DNA of 64,000 nucleotides from Thermosynechococcus sp. NK55a (GTDB lineage: Bacteria > Cyanobacteriota > Cyanobacteriia > Thermosynechococcales > Thermosynechococcaceae): the NCBI RefSeq assembly GCF_000505665.1, contig NC_023033.1, positions 186,001 to 250,000 of the forward strand, written 5' to 3'. Shown piece after piece: positions 18,860-28,564 of this stretch. The position numbers and the translations under genes were made by a program. The notes under the pieces were generated by a model. The model saw only the letters and a program-made list of their open reading frames with translations, did no database searches and was not told the DNA's origin. Within the stretch, counting starts at the first letter, position 1, and the number at the start of each line of letters is the position of its first letter.

Positions 18860-20159
18860 AAAAGCCATCCATGTCATCCCGTTGTGGCCACACGGTGATC
18901 CAACCTGCCGGTGCTGCTTTTAGGGGAAAGTTGGGGGGCGGTGGTTCAATGTGCCACTGGGGATGGTGAGCCAGAAACTGCTGAATCTGGGCCTCATTTT
19001 CTGCCGATTCCAAGCTACAGGTGGCATAAACGAGTAAGCCGTGGGGTTTGACCCACTGGGAGACGGTGGCCAAGAGTTGGGCTTGCAGGGGCAAGAGTTC
19101 AGCTAAGCGCGTCTTTAGGGGTCGCCAGCGGACATCGGCATGGCGGTGCAGCGTGCCTGTTCCCGAGCAGGGTACGTCTAAAAGGACACGATCGCCCATT
19201 GCTGCAAAATCCCCTGCCGTCGCACTATCTAGGGTGTGAATTTCAATGCTTTTGAGGCCGAGGCGATCGCGATTTTGCTGCAGTTTCCGCAAACGAGCGG
19301 GGGAGCGATCGCAGGCAATGACACGGCCTTGATCTCCCATTAACTCAGCAATGTGGGTGGTTTTTCCTCCGGGGGCGGCACAGGCATCAATGACCACCTC
19401 CCCGGGCTGGGGATCTAACAGATGGCTTACCCATTGTGCTGCCCGATCCTGAACCGACCAGTAACCTGCGGCATAGCCGGGGAGTTCCTGCATCGATTGC
19501 CCACAGTGGGATAGAACCAGTCCTTGGGGCAGGGGGGGAATTGGTTGCAACCCATAGCCTGCTGTTTCAAAATCAGCGATTAGCTGATCAGCTGTTACTC
19601 GCAGTGGATTGAGGCGTAGATCGAGGCGGGGCGGCTGATTGAACCACTGACAGAGGGCAGTACACTCCTGAAGATGCAAACGTTCTAACCAAGAGGCAAT
19701 CAGTGCATCGGGAAAGCTATAGCGACACCCGAGTTGAGACACCAGGGGGAGGTGGGCAATGAAAGCTTCAAGGGGATCGCTGGTGCAGCGGCTGTAATGG
19801 CGCAAGACCCCATTCACCAGTTTGGCAAAGCCTCCTAAGCCAATCTGCTTGACCAATTCAACGCTGCTGTGGACGGCGGCATGGGTGGGGATGCGATCCA
19901 GGTACCGCAGTTGATAGAGTCCTAAACGCAAGACTAACTGGACAGGCAGGGGAGGAAGTTGGCGACAAAACCCCTGAATCAGGGTATCTAAGGTGCGCTG
20001 TTGGCGAATAGTTCCATAGACCAGTTCAGTCACTAGGGTGCGATCGCTCCCATCGAGGGCATACCGCTGCAAGACCTGATGCAGTGCCACATCGGCATAG
20101 GCGCCCTTGGCTACCCGGTCTAGGGCATCAAGGGCAAGACGCCGTGCACTTAGTTCCAC
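18831..20159 (-). CDS. rsmB: 16S rRNA (cytosine-967-C5)-methyltransferase RsmB
   Basis: SAM-dependent RNA m5C methyltransferase, 442 aa: an N-terminal NusB-like domain (about 1-135) and a Rossmann domain with CAAPGGKTTHIAELM for SAM, DVPCSGTG with one conserved cysteine, and YATCSLESAENE with the catalytic cysteine. Last gene of a coupled operon: its start overlaps the DUF3531 gene by 10 bases. Confidence 0.95.
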   Translation of the reverse strand: MELSARRLALDALDRVAKGAYADVALHQVLQRYALDGSDRTLVTELVYGTIRQQRTLDTLIQGFCRQLPPLPVQLVLRLGLYQLRYLDRIPTHAAVHSSVELVKQIGLGGFAKLVNGVLRHYSRCTSDPLEAFIAHLPLVSQLGCRYSFPDALIASWLERLHLQECTALCQWFNQPPRLDLRLNPLRVTADQLIADFETAGYGLQPIPPLPQGLVLSHCGQSMQELPGYAAGYWSVQDRAAQWVSHLLDPQPGEVVIDACAAPGGKTTHIAELMGDQGRVIACDRSPARLRKLQQNRDRLGLKSIEIHTLDSATAGDFAAMGDRVLLDVPCSGTGTLHRHADVRWRPLKTRLAELLPLQAQLLATVSQWVKPHGLLVYATCSLESAENEAQIQQFLAHHPQWHIEPPPPNFPLKAAPAGWITVWPQRDDMDGFFMVRLRRDS

Positions 20160-20608
20160 GCCGATTGCTCAATCATTTCCCGCTGTTCACTGGTGGCGAT
20201 CGGCCACTCAGGGTTGTCACCACCAATCACGAGGGTTTTTAAGGGCACATAGTCCTCACTAAATTGATGGAGGGCATTGATTAAGACATCCAAGGCCAAG
20301 GCGTCACTGGTACCCAAATCAAACCAGCAGCGAGCCCAGCGATCGTTGTACTCAAACTCGCCCATATTGTGCATCACCGCCATCAGCGAACTTTCGGCTT
20401 GGGCGCGATCGTACTCTAGGTGACTGAGGTCTAAACCTGTTTCCTGGACTTGAAGATTCTCAGCATTGAATCCCCCCAGTTTCCCAAGGAAAAACCAGGA
20501 GTTAAAGACTTCCTCCAGATACTGCTGCTCCACGGACGAAGGTGGTGCCGCAAATTCCACCCAAATCCATACATCAAAGGGATTCACTTCACGGAAGATG
20601 ACATTCAT
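20150..20608 (-). CDS. DUF3531 family protein
   Basis: 152 aa, matching the cyanobacterial and plastid DUF3531 family by its start (NVIFREVNPFDVWIWVEFA), the central ARCWFDLGTSDALALDVLINAL region and the NPEWPI tail. No catalytic motif is evident. The ATG at 20608 overlaps the GST stop (ATGA) and the 3' end overlaps rsmB, so all three genes are probably translationally coupled. Function unknown. Confidence 0.85.
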   Translation of the reverse strand: MNVIFREVNPFDVWIWVEFAAPPSSVEQQYLEEVFNSWFFLGKLGGFNAENLQVQETGLDLSHLEYDRAQAESSLMAVMHNMGEFEYNDRWARCWFDLGTSDALALDVLINALHQFSEDYVPLKTLVIGGDNPEWPIATSEQREMIEQSAWN

Positions 20609-21165
20609 GCCCTAGCTCCCATTAAACCCTTCTGAAAGGCAGGCCGTTGTTGCAAGCGGGCTACATAATCCGCTACAGCAGGATAGGGACTCAAGTCCAC
20701 CTGAAAGAGCATCTGGAGATAGGCCAGCATCGACCCGAGGGCAACATCGGCCACCGAAAAGTCCTTGCCGAGAATGTAGGATTGCCCCATGAGAGCCGTC
20801 TCAATGCCCTTGAGCAGTTGTGGAAGCTGGCGATCGCGCGTTTCGGGCGGAAACATTGCCTGGGTCAGGGTAGAGTTGGCAAACAGCACCCACTGATAAA
20901 CTTGGGCAGCGGCGGCCGCATCCTTGGGTAATTCACCGTGAACCTGGGCAAGATAGAGCAAAATCGCCCCTGATTCCCAAAGCACCACATCCCCATCCAC
21001 AATCACGGGCACTTTACCCATGGGGTTGAGTTTGAGAAATTCAGGCTGATGTTGTTCCCCAGCTTGGAGATCTATCAGCACAAACTCATAGGGAATGCCC
21101 AGTTCTTCTAAATACCAGCGGACAATACTGGCGCGGGATTTGGCGCCGCCATAGAGCTTTAGCAT
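20605..21165 (-). CDS. Glutathione S-transferase family protein
   Basis: 186 aa with an N-terminal thioredoxin-like GST domain (KLYGGAKSRASIVRWYLEELGIPYE, then the cis-proline NPMGKVPVIVDGD and WESGAILLYLA for glutathione) and a helical C-terminal domain (SVADVALGSML). Likely glutathione conjugation or peroxide handling; substrate unknown. First gene of the coupled GST-DUF3531-rsmB operon. A tandem 11-base repeat lies 56-77 bases upstream of the start. Confidence 0.9.
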   Translation of the reverse strand: MLKLYGGAKSRASIVRWYLEELGIPYEFVLIDLQAGEQHQPEFLKLNPMGKVPVIVDGDVVLWESGAILLYLAQVHGELPKDAAAAAQVYQWVLFANSTLTQAMFPPETRDRQLPQLLKGIETALMGQSYILGKDFSVADVALGSMLAYLQMLFQVDLSPYPAVADYVARLQQRPAFQKGLMGARA

Positions 21166-21220
21166 AGGTCAGTTGCAGCGATCAATGTGTCAATCAAATT
21201 TCAGTCACTTTTATTTATTA

Positions 21221-21242
21221 TGATCCTTGATTGATCCTTGAT
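21221..21242. repeat. Two tandem 11-base repeats upstream of the GST gene
   Basis: TGATCCTTGAT occurs twice with no gap, one helical turn apart, 56-77 bases before the GST start on the minus strand. Read on that strand it contains GATCAATC followed by GATCA, recalling the inverted repeat before the fasciclin gene. Possible regulator binding site; no factor known. Confidence 0.4.
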
Positions 21243-21274
21243 CGACCTCAAAATCATTTCCTGCCTAACTCTCC

Positions 21275-21976
21275 TCAGCGCCAAAGCAGATGTAGGGGCC
21301 ATTCAGCTACCACTTCCGCCAAGTGCTCATTGGACGGTTGACCATAGGGCAGCACCCCCAACACCGGCACTTGGGTAAAATGGCTGAGAAAGTCTGGGGG
21401 GGTCCACTGTTCAATCTCGGCATCACTACAGGGGGTAACACAGTTGAGAATTAGACCACGAATGGCCAACTGGTACTGCCGGGCAAGGGCAATATTGGCC
21501 ACAATTTGGGCGATCGCCCCCAAGCGTACTGTTGCCACTAAGACAATGGGCAACTGCCAAGCGGCTGCCAAATCCGCCACTGTCCACTCCCAAGTAATGG
21601 GCGAGCCTAGGCCCCCAATCCCTTCAACTAAAAGATAATCAAACCGCTCCTGAAGCTGCTGGTAAGTCTGCCAGATGGGGGCTAAATCAATCCTGCGATT
21701 TTCCAATTGGGCTGCAATGGGAGGCGCAAGGGGGGCTCCAAAACTCAGAGGGCACACCTCCCTGGGCGTTTGTTCCAGAGGTAGGGTTTGACAGTAGTAG
21801 TCCCCATCGCCAATCTCAACCGCTGTTCCACTTTGCATGGGCTTGAGAATGCCCCAGCGTTCTTGAGGACGGTAGCGATGGGCGTAAGACCACAGGGCTC
21901 GTGTGATCATTGTTTTGCCCACCCCAGTATCGACACCGGTAATGAGTAAAGACTGGCAATGCTGTGAAATGTTCAA
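21275..21976 (-). CDS. bioD: Dethiobiotin synthetase BioD
   Basis: ATP-dependent ring closure of DAPA with CO2 in biotin synthesis. 233 aa P-loop protein with GVDTGVGKT near the N-terminus, the substrate region LKPMQSG, and VEGIGGLGSPI (the VEGAGG motif). No other bio gene is adjacent. The gene is separate from the GST operon by about 100 bases and is read in the same direction. Confidence 0.95.
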   Translation of the reverse strand: MNISQHCQSLLITGVDTGVGKTMITRALWSYAHRYRPQERWGILKPMQSGTAVEIGDGDYYCQTLPLEQTPREVCPLSFGAPLAPPIAAQLENRRIDLAPIWQTYQQLQERFDYLLVEGIGGLGSPITWEWTVADLAAAWQLPIVLVATVRLGAIAQIVANIALARQYQLAIRGLILNCVTPCSDAEIEQWTPPDFLSHFTQVPVLGVLPYGQPSNEHLAEVVAEWPLHLLWR

Positions 21977-22337
21977 CCCTCCCTACCGTTGTCGCGATAG
22001 TTCTCAATGGATTATACCCATTTCATCTTCTTTTTCACTTTGATTAAATTCACTTCATTAAATGTGACGGCAAAACCTGATCCTGTTGCAGCTCATGGTG
22101 AATGGCTGCAAAACTGCTGGGATGGGCAGGGAGCGATCGCGCCAAAGACCTCAATTGTGGGTACTCCGAAACCGCTGAGGGCCAATATGTTTTCAGTATA
22201 GACGCCCTAGGGGTTAGAGGGCATCGGGATATCAATCAGGGCTTTTAATCATCAGAACTCGTAGGGGGGGCGATCGCAGGCGGCGCAGTTTCAAGTACTC
22301 TAGGAAATAGTCCTTACTGAATGTCTGCCGCGCAACC
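21977..22337. other. Divergent intergenic region bioD / pdhB
   Basis: About 360 bases between divergent starts. It contains HIP1-type GCGATCGC sites and a short GCCCT/AGGGC hairpin near 22204-22222. Presumably the pdhB-secDF promoter region; no gene or recognised regulatory motif. Confidence 0.5.
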
Positions 22338-23321
22338 ATGGCTGAGACCCTCATGTTTAATGCCCTTCGTGCTGCCATTGATGAAGAAATGGAGCGAGAT
22401 CCCACGGTTTTTGTGCTGGGGGAAGATGTGGGACATTATGGCGGCTCCTACAAAGTCACCAAAGACCTCTACAAAAAGTATGGTGAACTGCGCCTATTGG
22501 ATACCCCCATTGCCGAAAATAGCTTTACTGGCATGGCCATTGGGGCAGCCATGACCGGCTTGCGTCCCATTGTCGAGGGCATGAACATGGGCTTTTTGCT
22601 GTTGGCCTTCAATCAGATTGCCAACAATGCTGGCATGCTGCGCTACACCTCTGGCGGCAACTTCAAAATTCCAATTGTGATCCGTGGTCCCGGTGGGGTT
22701 GGGCGACAACTGGGGGCAGAGCACTCCCAACGGCTCGAGGCCTACTTTCAAGCAGTGCCGGGATTAAAAATTGTTGCCTGCTCGACTCCCTACAACGCCA
22801 AAGGCTTGCTCAAGTCAGCGATTCGCGATCCCAATCCGGTGCTGTTCTTTGAGCATGTGCTCCTATACAACCTCAAGGAGGATCTCCCAGAGGAAGAATA
22901 TCTCCTACCGCTTGATAAAGCCGAAGTTGTTCGCACTGGTCAAGATGTAACGATCTTGACCTACTCGCGGATGCGTCACCATGTTCTGCAAGCGGTGAAA
23001 ACCCTTGAAAAAGAGGGCTACGACCCCGAAGTGATTGACCTGATTTCCCTAAAGCCCTTCGACTTTGGGACAATTGGTGCCTCGATTCGCAAAACCCATC
23101 GCGTGGTGATTGTCGAAGAGTGCATGAAGACAGGGGGGATTGGTGCCGAACTTTCAGCTTCGATCATGGAACGCTACTTTGATGAACTGGATGCACCGGT
23201 CATCCGCCTTTCTTCCAAAGATGTTCCTACCCCCTACAATGGCACCCTAGAGAATCTGACGATTGTGCAACCGCCTCAAATTGTAGCGGCAGTGCAAAAG
23301 CTGGTGCAGGGACAGGTTTAG
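22338..23321 (+). CDS. pdhB: Pyruvate dehydrogenase E1 component, beta subunit
   Basis: With PdhA, E2 and E3 makes acetyl-CoA from pyruvate. 327 aa transketolase-fold protein: [20 protein letters not shown], then [17 protein letters not shown] with the ThDP-binding glutamate, and the C-terminal [13 protein letters not shown]. The stop is 2 bases before the secD start, so pdhB-secD-secF form an operon, an arrangement common in cyanobacteria. No ribosome binding site is evident before the ATG. Confidence 0.97.
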   Translation: MAETLMFNALRAAIDEEMERDPTVFVLGEDVGHYGGSYKVTKDLYKKYGELRLLDTPIAENSFTGMAIGAAMTGLRPIVEGMNMGFLLLAFNQIANNAGMLRYTSGGNFKIPIVIRGPGGVGRQLGAEHSQRLEAYFQAVPGLKIVACSTPYNAKGLLKSAIRDPNPVLFFEHVLLYNLKEDLPEEEYLLPLDKAEVVRTGQDVTILTYSRMRHHVLQAVKTLEKEGYDPEVIDLISLKPFDFGTIGASIRKTHRVVIVEECMKTGGIGAELSASIMERYFDELDAPVIRLSSKDVPTPYNGTLENLTIVQPPQIVAAVQKLVQGQV

Positions 23322-23323
23322 CC

Positions 23324-24753
23324 ATGGGAAAGTATCGCGGCTGGCTGATTGGCATTTTGGTGTTGCTGATGGCTGCCACGTGGGTCATTGTGCGCACGCC
23401 GGCTCGGCTGGGCTTAGATCTGCGGGGGGGTGCCCAACTGACGTTGCAGGTGCAAACAACAGACAAGGTGCCGCAAATTACGCCCCAAGTGCTGGCGGCA
23501 GTTCAAGGGGTGGTGCAACGGCGGATTGATGGCTTGGGTGTTGCCGAAGCAGTGGTACAAACCGCCGGGGACGACAAGCTTTTGGTGCAATTGCCCGGGG
23601 TGACGGATCCACAGCAGGCGGAGCGAATTCTCAAGGGGACAGCGCAACTGCTCTTTGCTGTGCAGAAGTCGGGCACAGAGACACAACTGCAAATTGAGCG
23701 GCAACTTCAGTCGCAACTGCTCTTGGAACAGGCTCAACTCTTGGCGGAGCAGGCTCAGAAGGCCAATGATCCCGAAGCCCTGAAGGAGATTGAGGCGAAG
23801 CTAGAAAAAACCGTGACTCCCTTGAAAAAAGCCAGCAAGCGATCGCCGGCCTCTTTAGACCCTCCGATTTAACGGGGGCAATGCTCAGGGAGGCCTTTGC
23901 CACTCCAGTGGCGCCTGGATCCCCAAACTGGAGTGTGATTGTCCGCTTTGACAACCAAGGGGCTGAACTGTTTGCCCAACTGACGAAGGAGATTGCTGGC
24001 ACGGGCCGCAGCCTTGGGATTTTTCTTGACAATCGCCTGATTAGTGCGCCAACTGTGGCGGTGGAATATGCAGAAACGGGGATTGTTGGCGGGAGTGCGG
24101 AGATTTCTGGGGGTTTTACTGCCCAAACTGCGAATGATTTAGCGATTCAGTTGCAGGGGGGTGCACTGCCGGTGCCCCTAGAGGTCGTGGAAAACCGCAC
24201 GGTGGGTGCTTCCCTGGGGCAAGACAGTATTCGCGATAGTCTCTATGCCGGCTTGGCGGGCTTGGGGTTGGTGCTAGTCTTTATGGTCGCCTACTACCGC
24301 CTGCCGGGACTCATTGCCGATATTGCCCTGCTTCTATATGCCATCTTTACCTATGCAGCTTTTCTGCTGTTTGGGGTGACGCTGACACTGCCGGGGATTG
24401 CGGGTTTTATTCTCAGTATTGGTATGGCGGTGGATGCCAATGTGCTCATTTTTGAGCGTACCCGCGAGGAGCTGCGGGCAGGAAAAACCCTCTACCGTGC
24501 CGTTGAATCGGGGTTCGATCGCGCCTTTGCCAGTATTCTGGATAGCAATGTCACCACCTTGATTGCCTGTGCTGCCCTCTTTGCCTTGGGAACAGGGTTT
24601 GTCCGCGGTTTTGCCGTTACCCTTGCCATTGGCATTGGCATTAGTATGTTTACGGCTCTCACCTGTAGTCGCACGTTTCTGTTCTATGCCATTAGCATTC
24701 CCAGTCTGCGTAGGCCCAATTGGTTCTGTCCAAAACTGGAGAGCGTTCGATGA
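23324..24753 (+). CDS. secD: Protein translocase subunit SecD, reading frame broken by one base
   Basis: Membrane component of SecDF, which uses the proton gradient to help Sec export. The first part (23324-23872) has TM1, [15 protein letters not shown] and the P1 domain, then stops at TAA 23870. The rest ([13 protein letters not shown] onward, five TMs, [17 protein letters not shown] and [15 protein letters not shown]) is in the -1 frame. Adding one A to either A6 run (23805-23810 or 23825-23830) gives an uninterrupted 476-aa SecD. The shift must lie between about 23794 and 23869. The stop overlaps secF (ATGA). Probably functional in the cell; see findings. Confidence 0.9.
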
Positions 24754-25703
24754 GCTTTAGTGTCAATCGCCAGCGATCGCTCTGGTGGGGTCTATCTTTG
24801 GTGGTCATTCTCAGTGGGCTTGTGGCCATGGCCATCTCTTGGGTGTCCCTGGGCACTCCCCTGCGGTTAGGCTTAGATTTTATTGGCGGGACGCGGTTGC
24901 AATTTGAACTGGCCTGCAGCGCCACCAACAACTGTTCTCAGCCCATTGATATTGATGTGGTGCGTCAAGTGCTCAACCAGCAGGGATTGGGCAACAGCAG
25001 CTTGCAAATTGTGGGTGAGTATGGGGTGAGTATTCGCACAGTGCCTCTCTCTGTGGATCAGCGCAGCCGCCTCAGTGACGCCCTCACGCAAAAAATCGGT
25101 GACTTTGACCCCCAGAAAACCCAAATTGAGACCGTTGGTCCGACCCTTGGCAATGAAATCCTGCGATCGGGACTGCTGGCACTGTTGGTATCGTTTATTG
25201 GCATTACGATTTATCTGACGCTGCGCTTCCAGTTTGACTATGCCTGTTTTGCCCTTGTCGCCCTTGTCCACGATGTATTGGTGACCACCGGCATTTTTGC
25301 CATTTTAGGACTTGTGGCAGGGGTGGAAATTGATAGCCTCTTCATTGTGGCGCTGCTCACGATCATTGGTTTTTCTGTGAACGATACAGTGGTCATCTAC
25401 GACCGCGTGCGGGAAACACTGAACCTCAACCCAGAGCTTGGAATTCAAGAGGTGGTGGATCAGGCCGTAGTGCAAACCCTTGGCCGCTCCATCAATACCA
25501 CCCTGACAACGCTACTGCCTCTGATCACGATTCTTCTCTTTGGGGGCGATACACTGCGCTACTTTGCCTTGGCCTTGCTGATTGGTTTCACAACGGGGGC
25601 CTATTCAAGTATTTTCATTGCCAGTACTCTCCTTGCCTGGTGGCGCGATCGCCAGCCGCCGCGTCCCGCTACGAATACCCTGGAGACAACGTCGACGCCC
25701 TAA
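24750..25703 (+). CDS. secF: Protein translocase subunit SecF
   Basis: Partner of SecD in the inner or thylakoid membrane. 317 aa with TM1, [14 protein letters not shown], a periplasmic domain, and the SecF signature region [19 protein letters not shown] and [10 protein letters not shown] in the C-terminal five-helix bundle. ATG 24750 overlaps the secD TGA and follows GGAGAG; the in-frame GTG-type start at 24720 would lie inside secD. The frame is intact. Confidence 0.96.
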   Translation: MSFSVNRQRSLWWGLSLVVILSGLVAMAISWVSLGTPLRLGLDFIGGTRLQFELACSATNNCSQPIDIDVVRQVLNQQGLGNSSLQIVGEYGVSIRTVPLSVDQRSRLSDALTQKIGDFDPQKTQIETVGPTLGNEILRSGLLALLVSFIGITIYLTLRFQFDYACFALVALVHDVLVTTGIFAILGLVAGVEIDSLFIVALLTIIGFSVNDTVVIYDRVRETLNLNPELGIQEVVDQAVVQTLGRSINTTLTTLLPLITILLFGGDTLRYFALALLIGFTTGAYSSIFIASTLLAWWRDRQPPRPATNTLETTSTP

Positions 25704-25709
25704 CTGGTT

Positions 25710-26396
25710 GTGCTCATTCCCCTCACCCAAGAGAAAGTCCGTCAATTGGTGCCGCTGGTGGCCACCGGTTCCCAGTATCGCTATGTTTGGGGCAAGCTTC
25801 AGGACTTTCTACGACGCTTAACCTTCTCCGTGGTGGCGGTGGCCGTTATTGCCTTGGGTTTGAATTTTTTAGGGGATAGCGCTCAACTGATTTTGGGTCT
25901 GGTGGCGGGTCTCTATTGGCTCTGGGCACCGGCAGTGCTAGCCTCATTTCGCAATCGTCGCCATCGGCGGTTTCCCTATGGCGGCTTTTGGCGCGGGCGT
26001 GTCTTGGATGTTTATGTCACGGAAGAATTGGTGGGCAAAGAAGAGACAGTTAACGACAAGGGACAACTCGTCATTATTGAGAACCGTGAACGCTGCTTGA
26101 ATCTGGAGATTGGCGATAAAACGGGCTTTGAAACCAGAGTGCAAGCCAAATTGCTGCGTCAACATCGAGGGATTCGCCCTGGCGATGCAGCGGAAATGCT
26201 GGTTCTCTCCCGTCGTCCTGATCTTGCAGAGATTGAATTGATTTCTGAAGTTTTCCTACCCCGCCATCGCCTCTGGATTGGCACCTACCCAATTTTGCAG
26301 CGGGATGCCTTTATTGATTTATCAGAAACCCTGCGGCGCAAAGCGCGCTCTCAAGCGCCTCGGCGATCGCCCCGCTCCCGACGTTCCAGCCTGTGA
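25710..26396 (+). CDS. Conserved cyanobacterial membrane protein
   Basis: 228 aa with two membrane helices (about 36-53 and 57-76), a basic RNRRHRRFPYGGFWRG stretch and a soluble C-terminal domain ending in an Arg/Ser-rich tail. Relatives are sometimes labelled phosphate ABC transporter permease, but I see no EAA loop or permease topology and would not keep that name. The GTG at 25710 follows the secF stop by 6 bases, suggesting it is the last gene of the pdhB operon. Function unknown. Confidence 0.7.
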   Translation: MLIPLTQEKVRQLVPLVATGSQYRYVWGKLQDFLRRLTFSVVAVAVIALGLNFLGDSAQLILGLVAGLYWLWAPAVLASFRNRRHRRFPYGGFWRGRVLDVYVTEELVGKEETVNDKGQLVIIENRERCLNLEIGDKTGFETRVQAKLLRQHRGIRPGDAAEMLVLSRRPDLAEIELISEVFLPRHRLWIGTYPILQRDAFIDLSETLRRKARSQAPRRSPRSRRSSL

Positions 26397-26441
26397 TACC
26401 TTAAAGGAAAGAAATAAAAGTTAACAATTTCCGATATTCCC

Positions 26442-27158
26442 TTGACTGCTCTTACTTCCCCCTCGACACTTTCCTCTCTGCGCCTTGGCTCACGGCTAGC
26501 TTGGTTGCTCTTTGGCTTTGCCGCCTGCTTGGTCTCCATTCCCGTTTTTATTGAGGCGCCTCTCGTGCGGACATTGCCTTGGCTGAGTTTGGCTTTGACG
26601 CCGCTGCTGGTGGGTCTCAGTTTTTATCTCCAACGCCAGCCCCACTCCCGCTATTGGGGTGAGATGCTTTATGGATTTAGCTGGTGTTGGGGGGCAGGTT
26701 CGCTCTACTGGGGATGGTTGCGCTGGGAACCCCTGTGGCATTTGCCCATTGAGGCTTTACCCATTCCGCTGATGCTCTGGCACCTGCGGCAACGGCAGCA
26801 ACTGGTGGGCGTGTTCTTTTTTTGCGGCTCTTTTCTGGGCACTGCCATCACTGATGCCTACTTTTACTTGATTGATGTGATTCCCCATTGGCGAGCCATT
26901 ATGTATCTCGAAGGGGATGTCATTTCAGTTCAGGAGATGCTTGCACAGGCGATCGCTCAGGCCCAGACCTTTAGTGGCCAGGTGTGGGGGGTTCTCTTGA
27001 GCCTGAGTTTGCTCCTCATTGGTCTGCTGCCCCTCTTTGAATCCCAGATTCGTCGTGGCTCCGTCTTGCCCGTATGGGGATTTATGGGCGCTGTCTTGAG
27101 TACACTCGTTGTTGACGGTCTCTTTGGCCTTACCATTGGCCTAATGTCGATGAGTTAA
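26442..27158 (+). CDS. DUF3120 family membrane protein
   Basis: 238 aa, about six hydrophobic segments, recognised as cyanobacterial DUF3120 by VSIPVFIEAPLVR, GAGSLYWGWLRWEPLWHLP and ITDAYFYLIDVIPHWR. The conserved acidic and aromatic residues between helices suggest a channel or enzyme, but nothing is established. Start is a TTG without a clear ribosome binding site; an alternative start further in would cut the first helix. Confidence 0.78.
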   Translation: MTALTSPSTLSSLRLGSRLAWLLFGFAACLVSIPVFIEAPLVRTLPWLSLALTPLLVGLSFYLQRQPHSRYWGEMLYGFSWCWGAGSLYWGWLRWEPLWHLPIEALPIPLMLWHLRQRQQLVGVFFFCGSFLGTAITDAYFYLIDVIPHWRAIMYLEGDVISVQEMLAQAIAQAQTFSGQVWGVLLSLSLLLIGLLPLFESQIRRGSVLPVWGFMGAVLSTLVVDGLFGLTIGLMSMS

Positions 27159-27235
27159 AAGAGTTAACCTCTGGCAGCATGCGGGACTTCCCGCCGATAA
27201 AGCTAAAATCAGCACAGAGGGATTCAACGGCAACC

Positions 27236-27984
27236 ATGGGGGTTTTTGCTCACCTTTGCTTAACGGGATCGGCTTTTCTCTTTGCCCTTGAGGGCTATTA
27301 TCGGCTGAAGCTCAGAGGAATAAAGGTGGCCAGTCCTAGCACCATTGGTGAGTTACAAAAGTTCCAACAACAGGTGGCTCAGGAGATGGGTAGCGGCAGT
27401 TGGCGCGAGTATGTGCAGGTGGTTGGTCAAGTAACGGCGTCTCAGCCCTTGCTCTCGGAAGTGAAGCGCATTCCCTGTGTCTATTACAAAACGATTATCA
27501 GCCGCGAGTATGAAAAACAGGGGAGCGATCGCTCCTCGGAAATCATTGGCCGCCATGAGCAGTCAACCCTATTTTTCTGCGCGATCATCAAGGGGAGATT
27601 GAGGTGAACCCTGTCGGTGCTGAGATTGAAGCTGTGCAGGTCTTAGATGAACTGCGGCCAGTGGATAAACCCCATTCCCTTGCCTTCTCTTTAGGGGTTC
27701 TGTCATTGAATTGGCGCTTTGGTAGTAATACAACGCTTGGCTATCGCTATCAGGAGTGGGTGCTGCCCTTGGGGCAACCCATCTCGGTGGTGGGCATGGC
27801 CTCGGATCAGGGGGGAGTTCTCCGCCTCCAAAAGCCGCAAAACAGGGGACAAAAATTCATCATTTCCCTGAGCTTTGAGGATCCGCTGATTCAGCAGTAC
27901 AAACAGCAAAAACGAAAAATGACCTATGCTTCCCTGAGTGCCGCTCTCTGTGGTGTCTGTGGTTTAGTTTTGGCCTTGTTTTAG
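27236..27984 (+). CDS. GIDE-domain membrane protein, reading frame broken by one base
   Basis: Resembles the GIDE domain of mitochondrial/plastid MUL1-type proteins, without the RING finger. Part one (27236-27607): a TM at 6-25, then PSTIGELQKFQQQVA and KRIPCVYYKTIISREYE. Part two (to 27984), in the -1 frame: HQGEIEVNPVGAEIEAVQVL, LPLGQPISVVGMA and a C-terminal TM. Adding one T to the T5 run at 27572-27576 joins them as a 249-aa protein reading FFLRDHQGEIEVNP across the junction. ATG 27236 is preferred over the earlier in-frame start. Function in cyanobacteria unknown. Confidence 0.8.
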
Positions 27985-27994
27985 GGTTTTAGGC

Positions 27995-28321
27995 TTAATC
28001 GGGTTCTTGCTTTGGGTTTTTAGGTTGTATCCAGATGATCCGCCGCTGATTGGCGCCAATTAAATTGGCCTCCTCCTGGGCAATGCGCCGCCGTGCTTGG
28101 GGCTGGCGATCGCGCTCCTGTTCCCGTTGTAATTCCCTAACTCGCGCCTCCAGTTGGGCCACTTCCGCTTCGAGGGCATGGAGTTTTTGCAGTTGACTCA
28201 GTTGATAGGGCACCAGCTTGGCGATCGCCCCAAGGGCAAAGGCGAGTAGCACTAGATTCACTGCAATTTTGGCACCCGCTTCCCAGGCAATCGCAGGAAT
28301 TTTTCGAAGAGAGTGAGCCAT
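27995..28321 (-). CDS. Small membrane-anchored coiled-coil protein
   Basis: 108 aa. One membrane helix (about 18-37), then a heptad-type coiled coil (LSQLQKLHALEAEVAQLEAR and on to about 75), then a basic tail with RRIAQEEANLIGANQRRIIW. The TM-plus-coiled-coil layout recalls FtsB/DivIC, but I see no sequence match good enough to claim a division role. Converges on the GIDE gene, 10 bases between stops. Confidence 0.7.
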   Translation of the reverse strand: MAHSLRKIPAIAWEAGAKIAVNLVLLAFALGAIAKLVPYQLSQLQKLHALEAEVAQLEARVRELQREQERDRQPQARRRIAQEEANLIGANQRRIIWIQPKNPKQEPD

Positions 28322-28356
28322 GGCTAAACCGTGAACGGCAAGTTGTCTATCAGTAT

Positions 28357-28406
28357 AAAAGAAAAAGGCAGCTCCTTTGCTTGAGCAACGCCATGGGGAA
28401 CTGCCT
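28357..28406 (-). terminator. Rho-independent terminator downstream of psaM
   Basis: On the minus strand AGGCAGTTCC pairs with GGAGCTGCCT (10 bp, one G-U) around a loop of about 20 bases, followed by TTTTTCTTTT. It lies about 65 bases past the psaM stop. Confidence 0.65.
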
Positions 28407-28468
28407 AATAAATTTTTAAATTTTTAGAGAAATAGAGCCCTGCAGCCAGTTGGCAACAACCGTTCTGA

Positions 28469-28564
28469 CTACTTGTACAACTCAGTGGAAAGCCGAAATG
28501 CCAGTACCGCAGGCAACAGGGCAATCACAAGGGCAACGTAAACTTGGGTATCGGTCAGCGCCAT
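28469..28564 (-). CDS. psaM: Photosystem I reaction center subunit XII, PsaM
   Basis: 31-aa single-helix subunit of photosystem I, at the monomer interface of the trimer. Begins MALTDTQVYVALVIALLP and ends RLSTELYK, the known thermophilic cyanobacterial PsaM sequence as I recall it. AAGGAG precedes the ATG at 28564. The gene has its own terminator on the 3' side. Confidence 0.96.
   Translation of the reverse strand: MALTDTQVYVALVIALLPAVLAFRLSTELYK

Noticed and set aside
25710-26396. Phosphate ABC transporter permease
   Set aside because: Only two hydrophobic helices and no EAA loop; the name seems to be a propagated mislabel.
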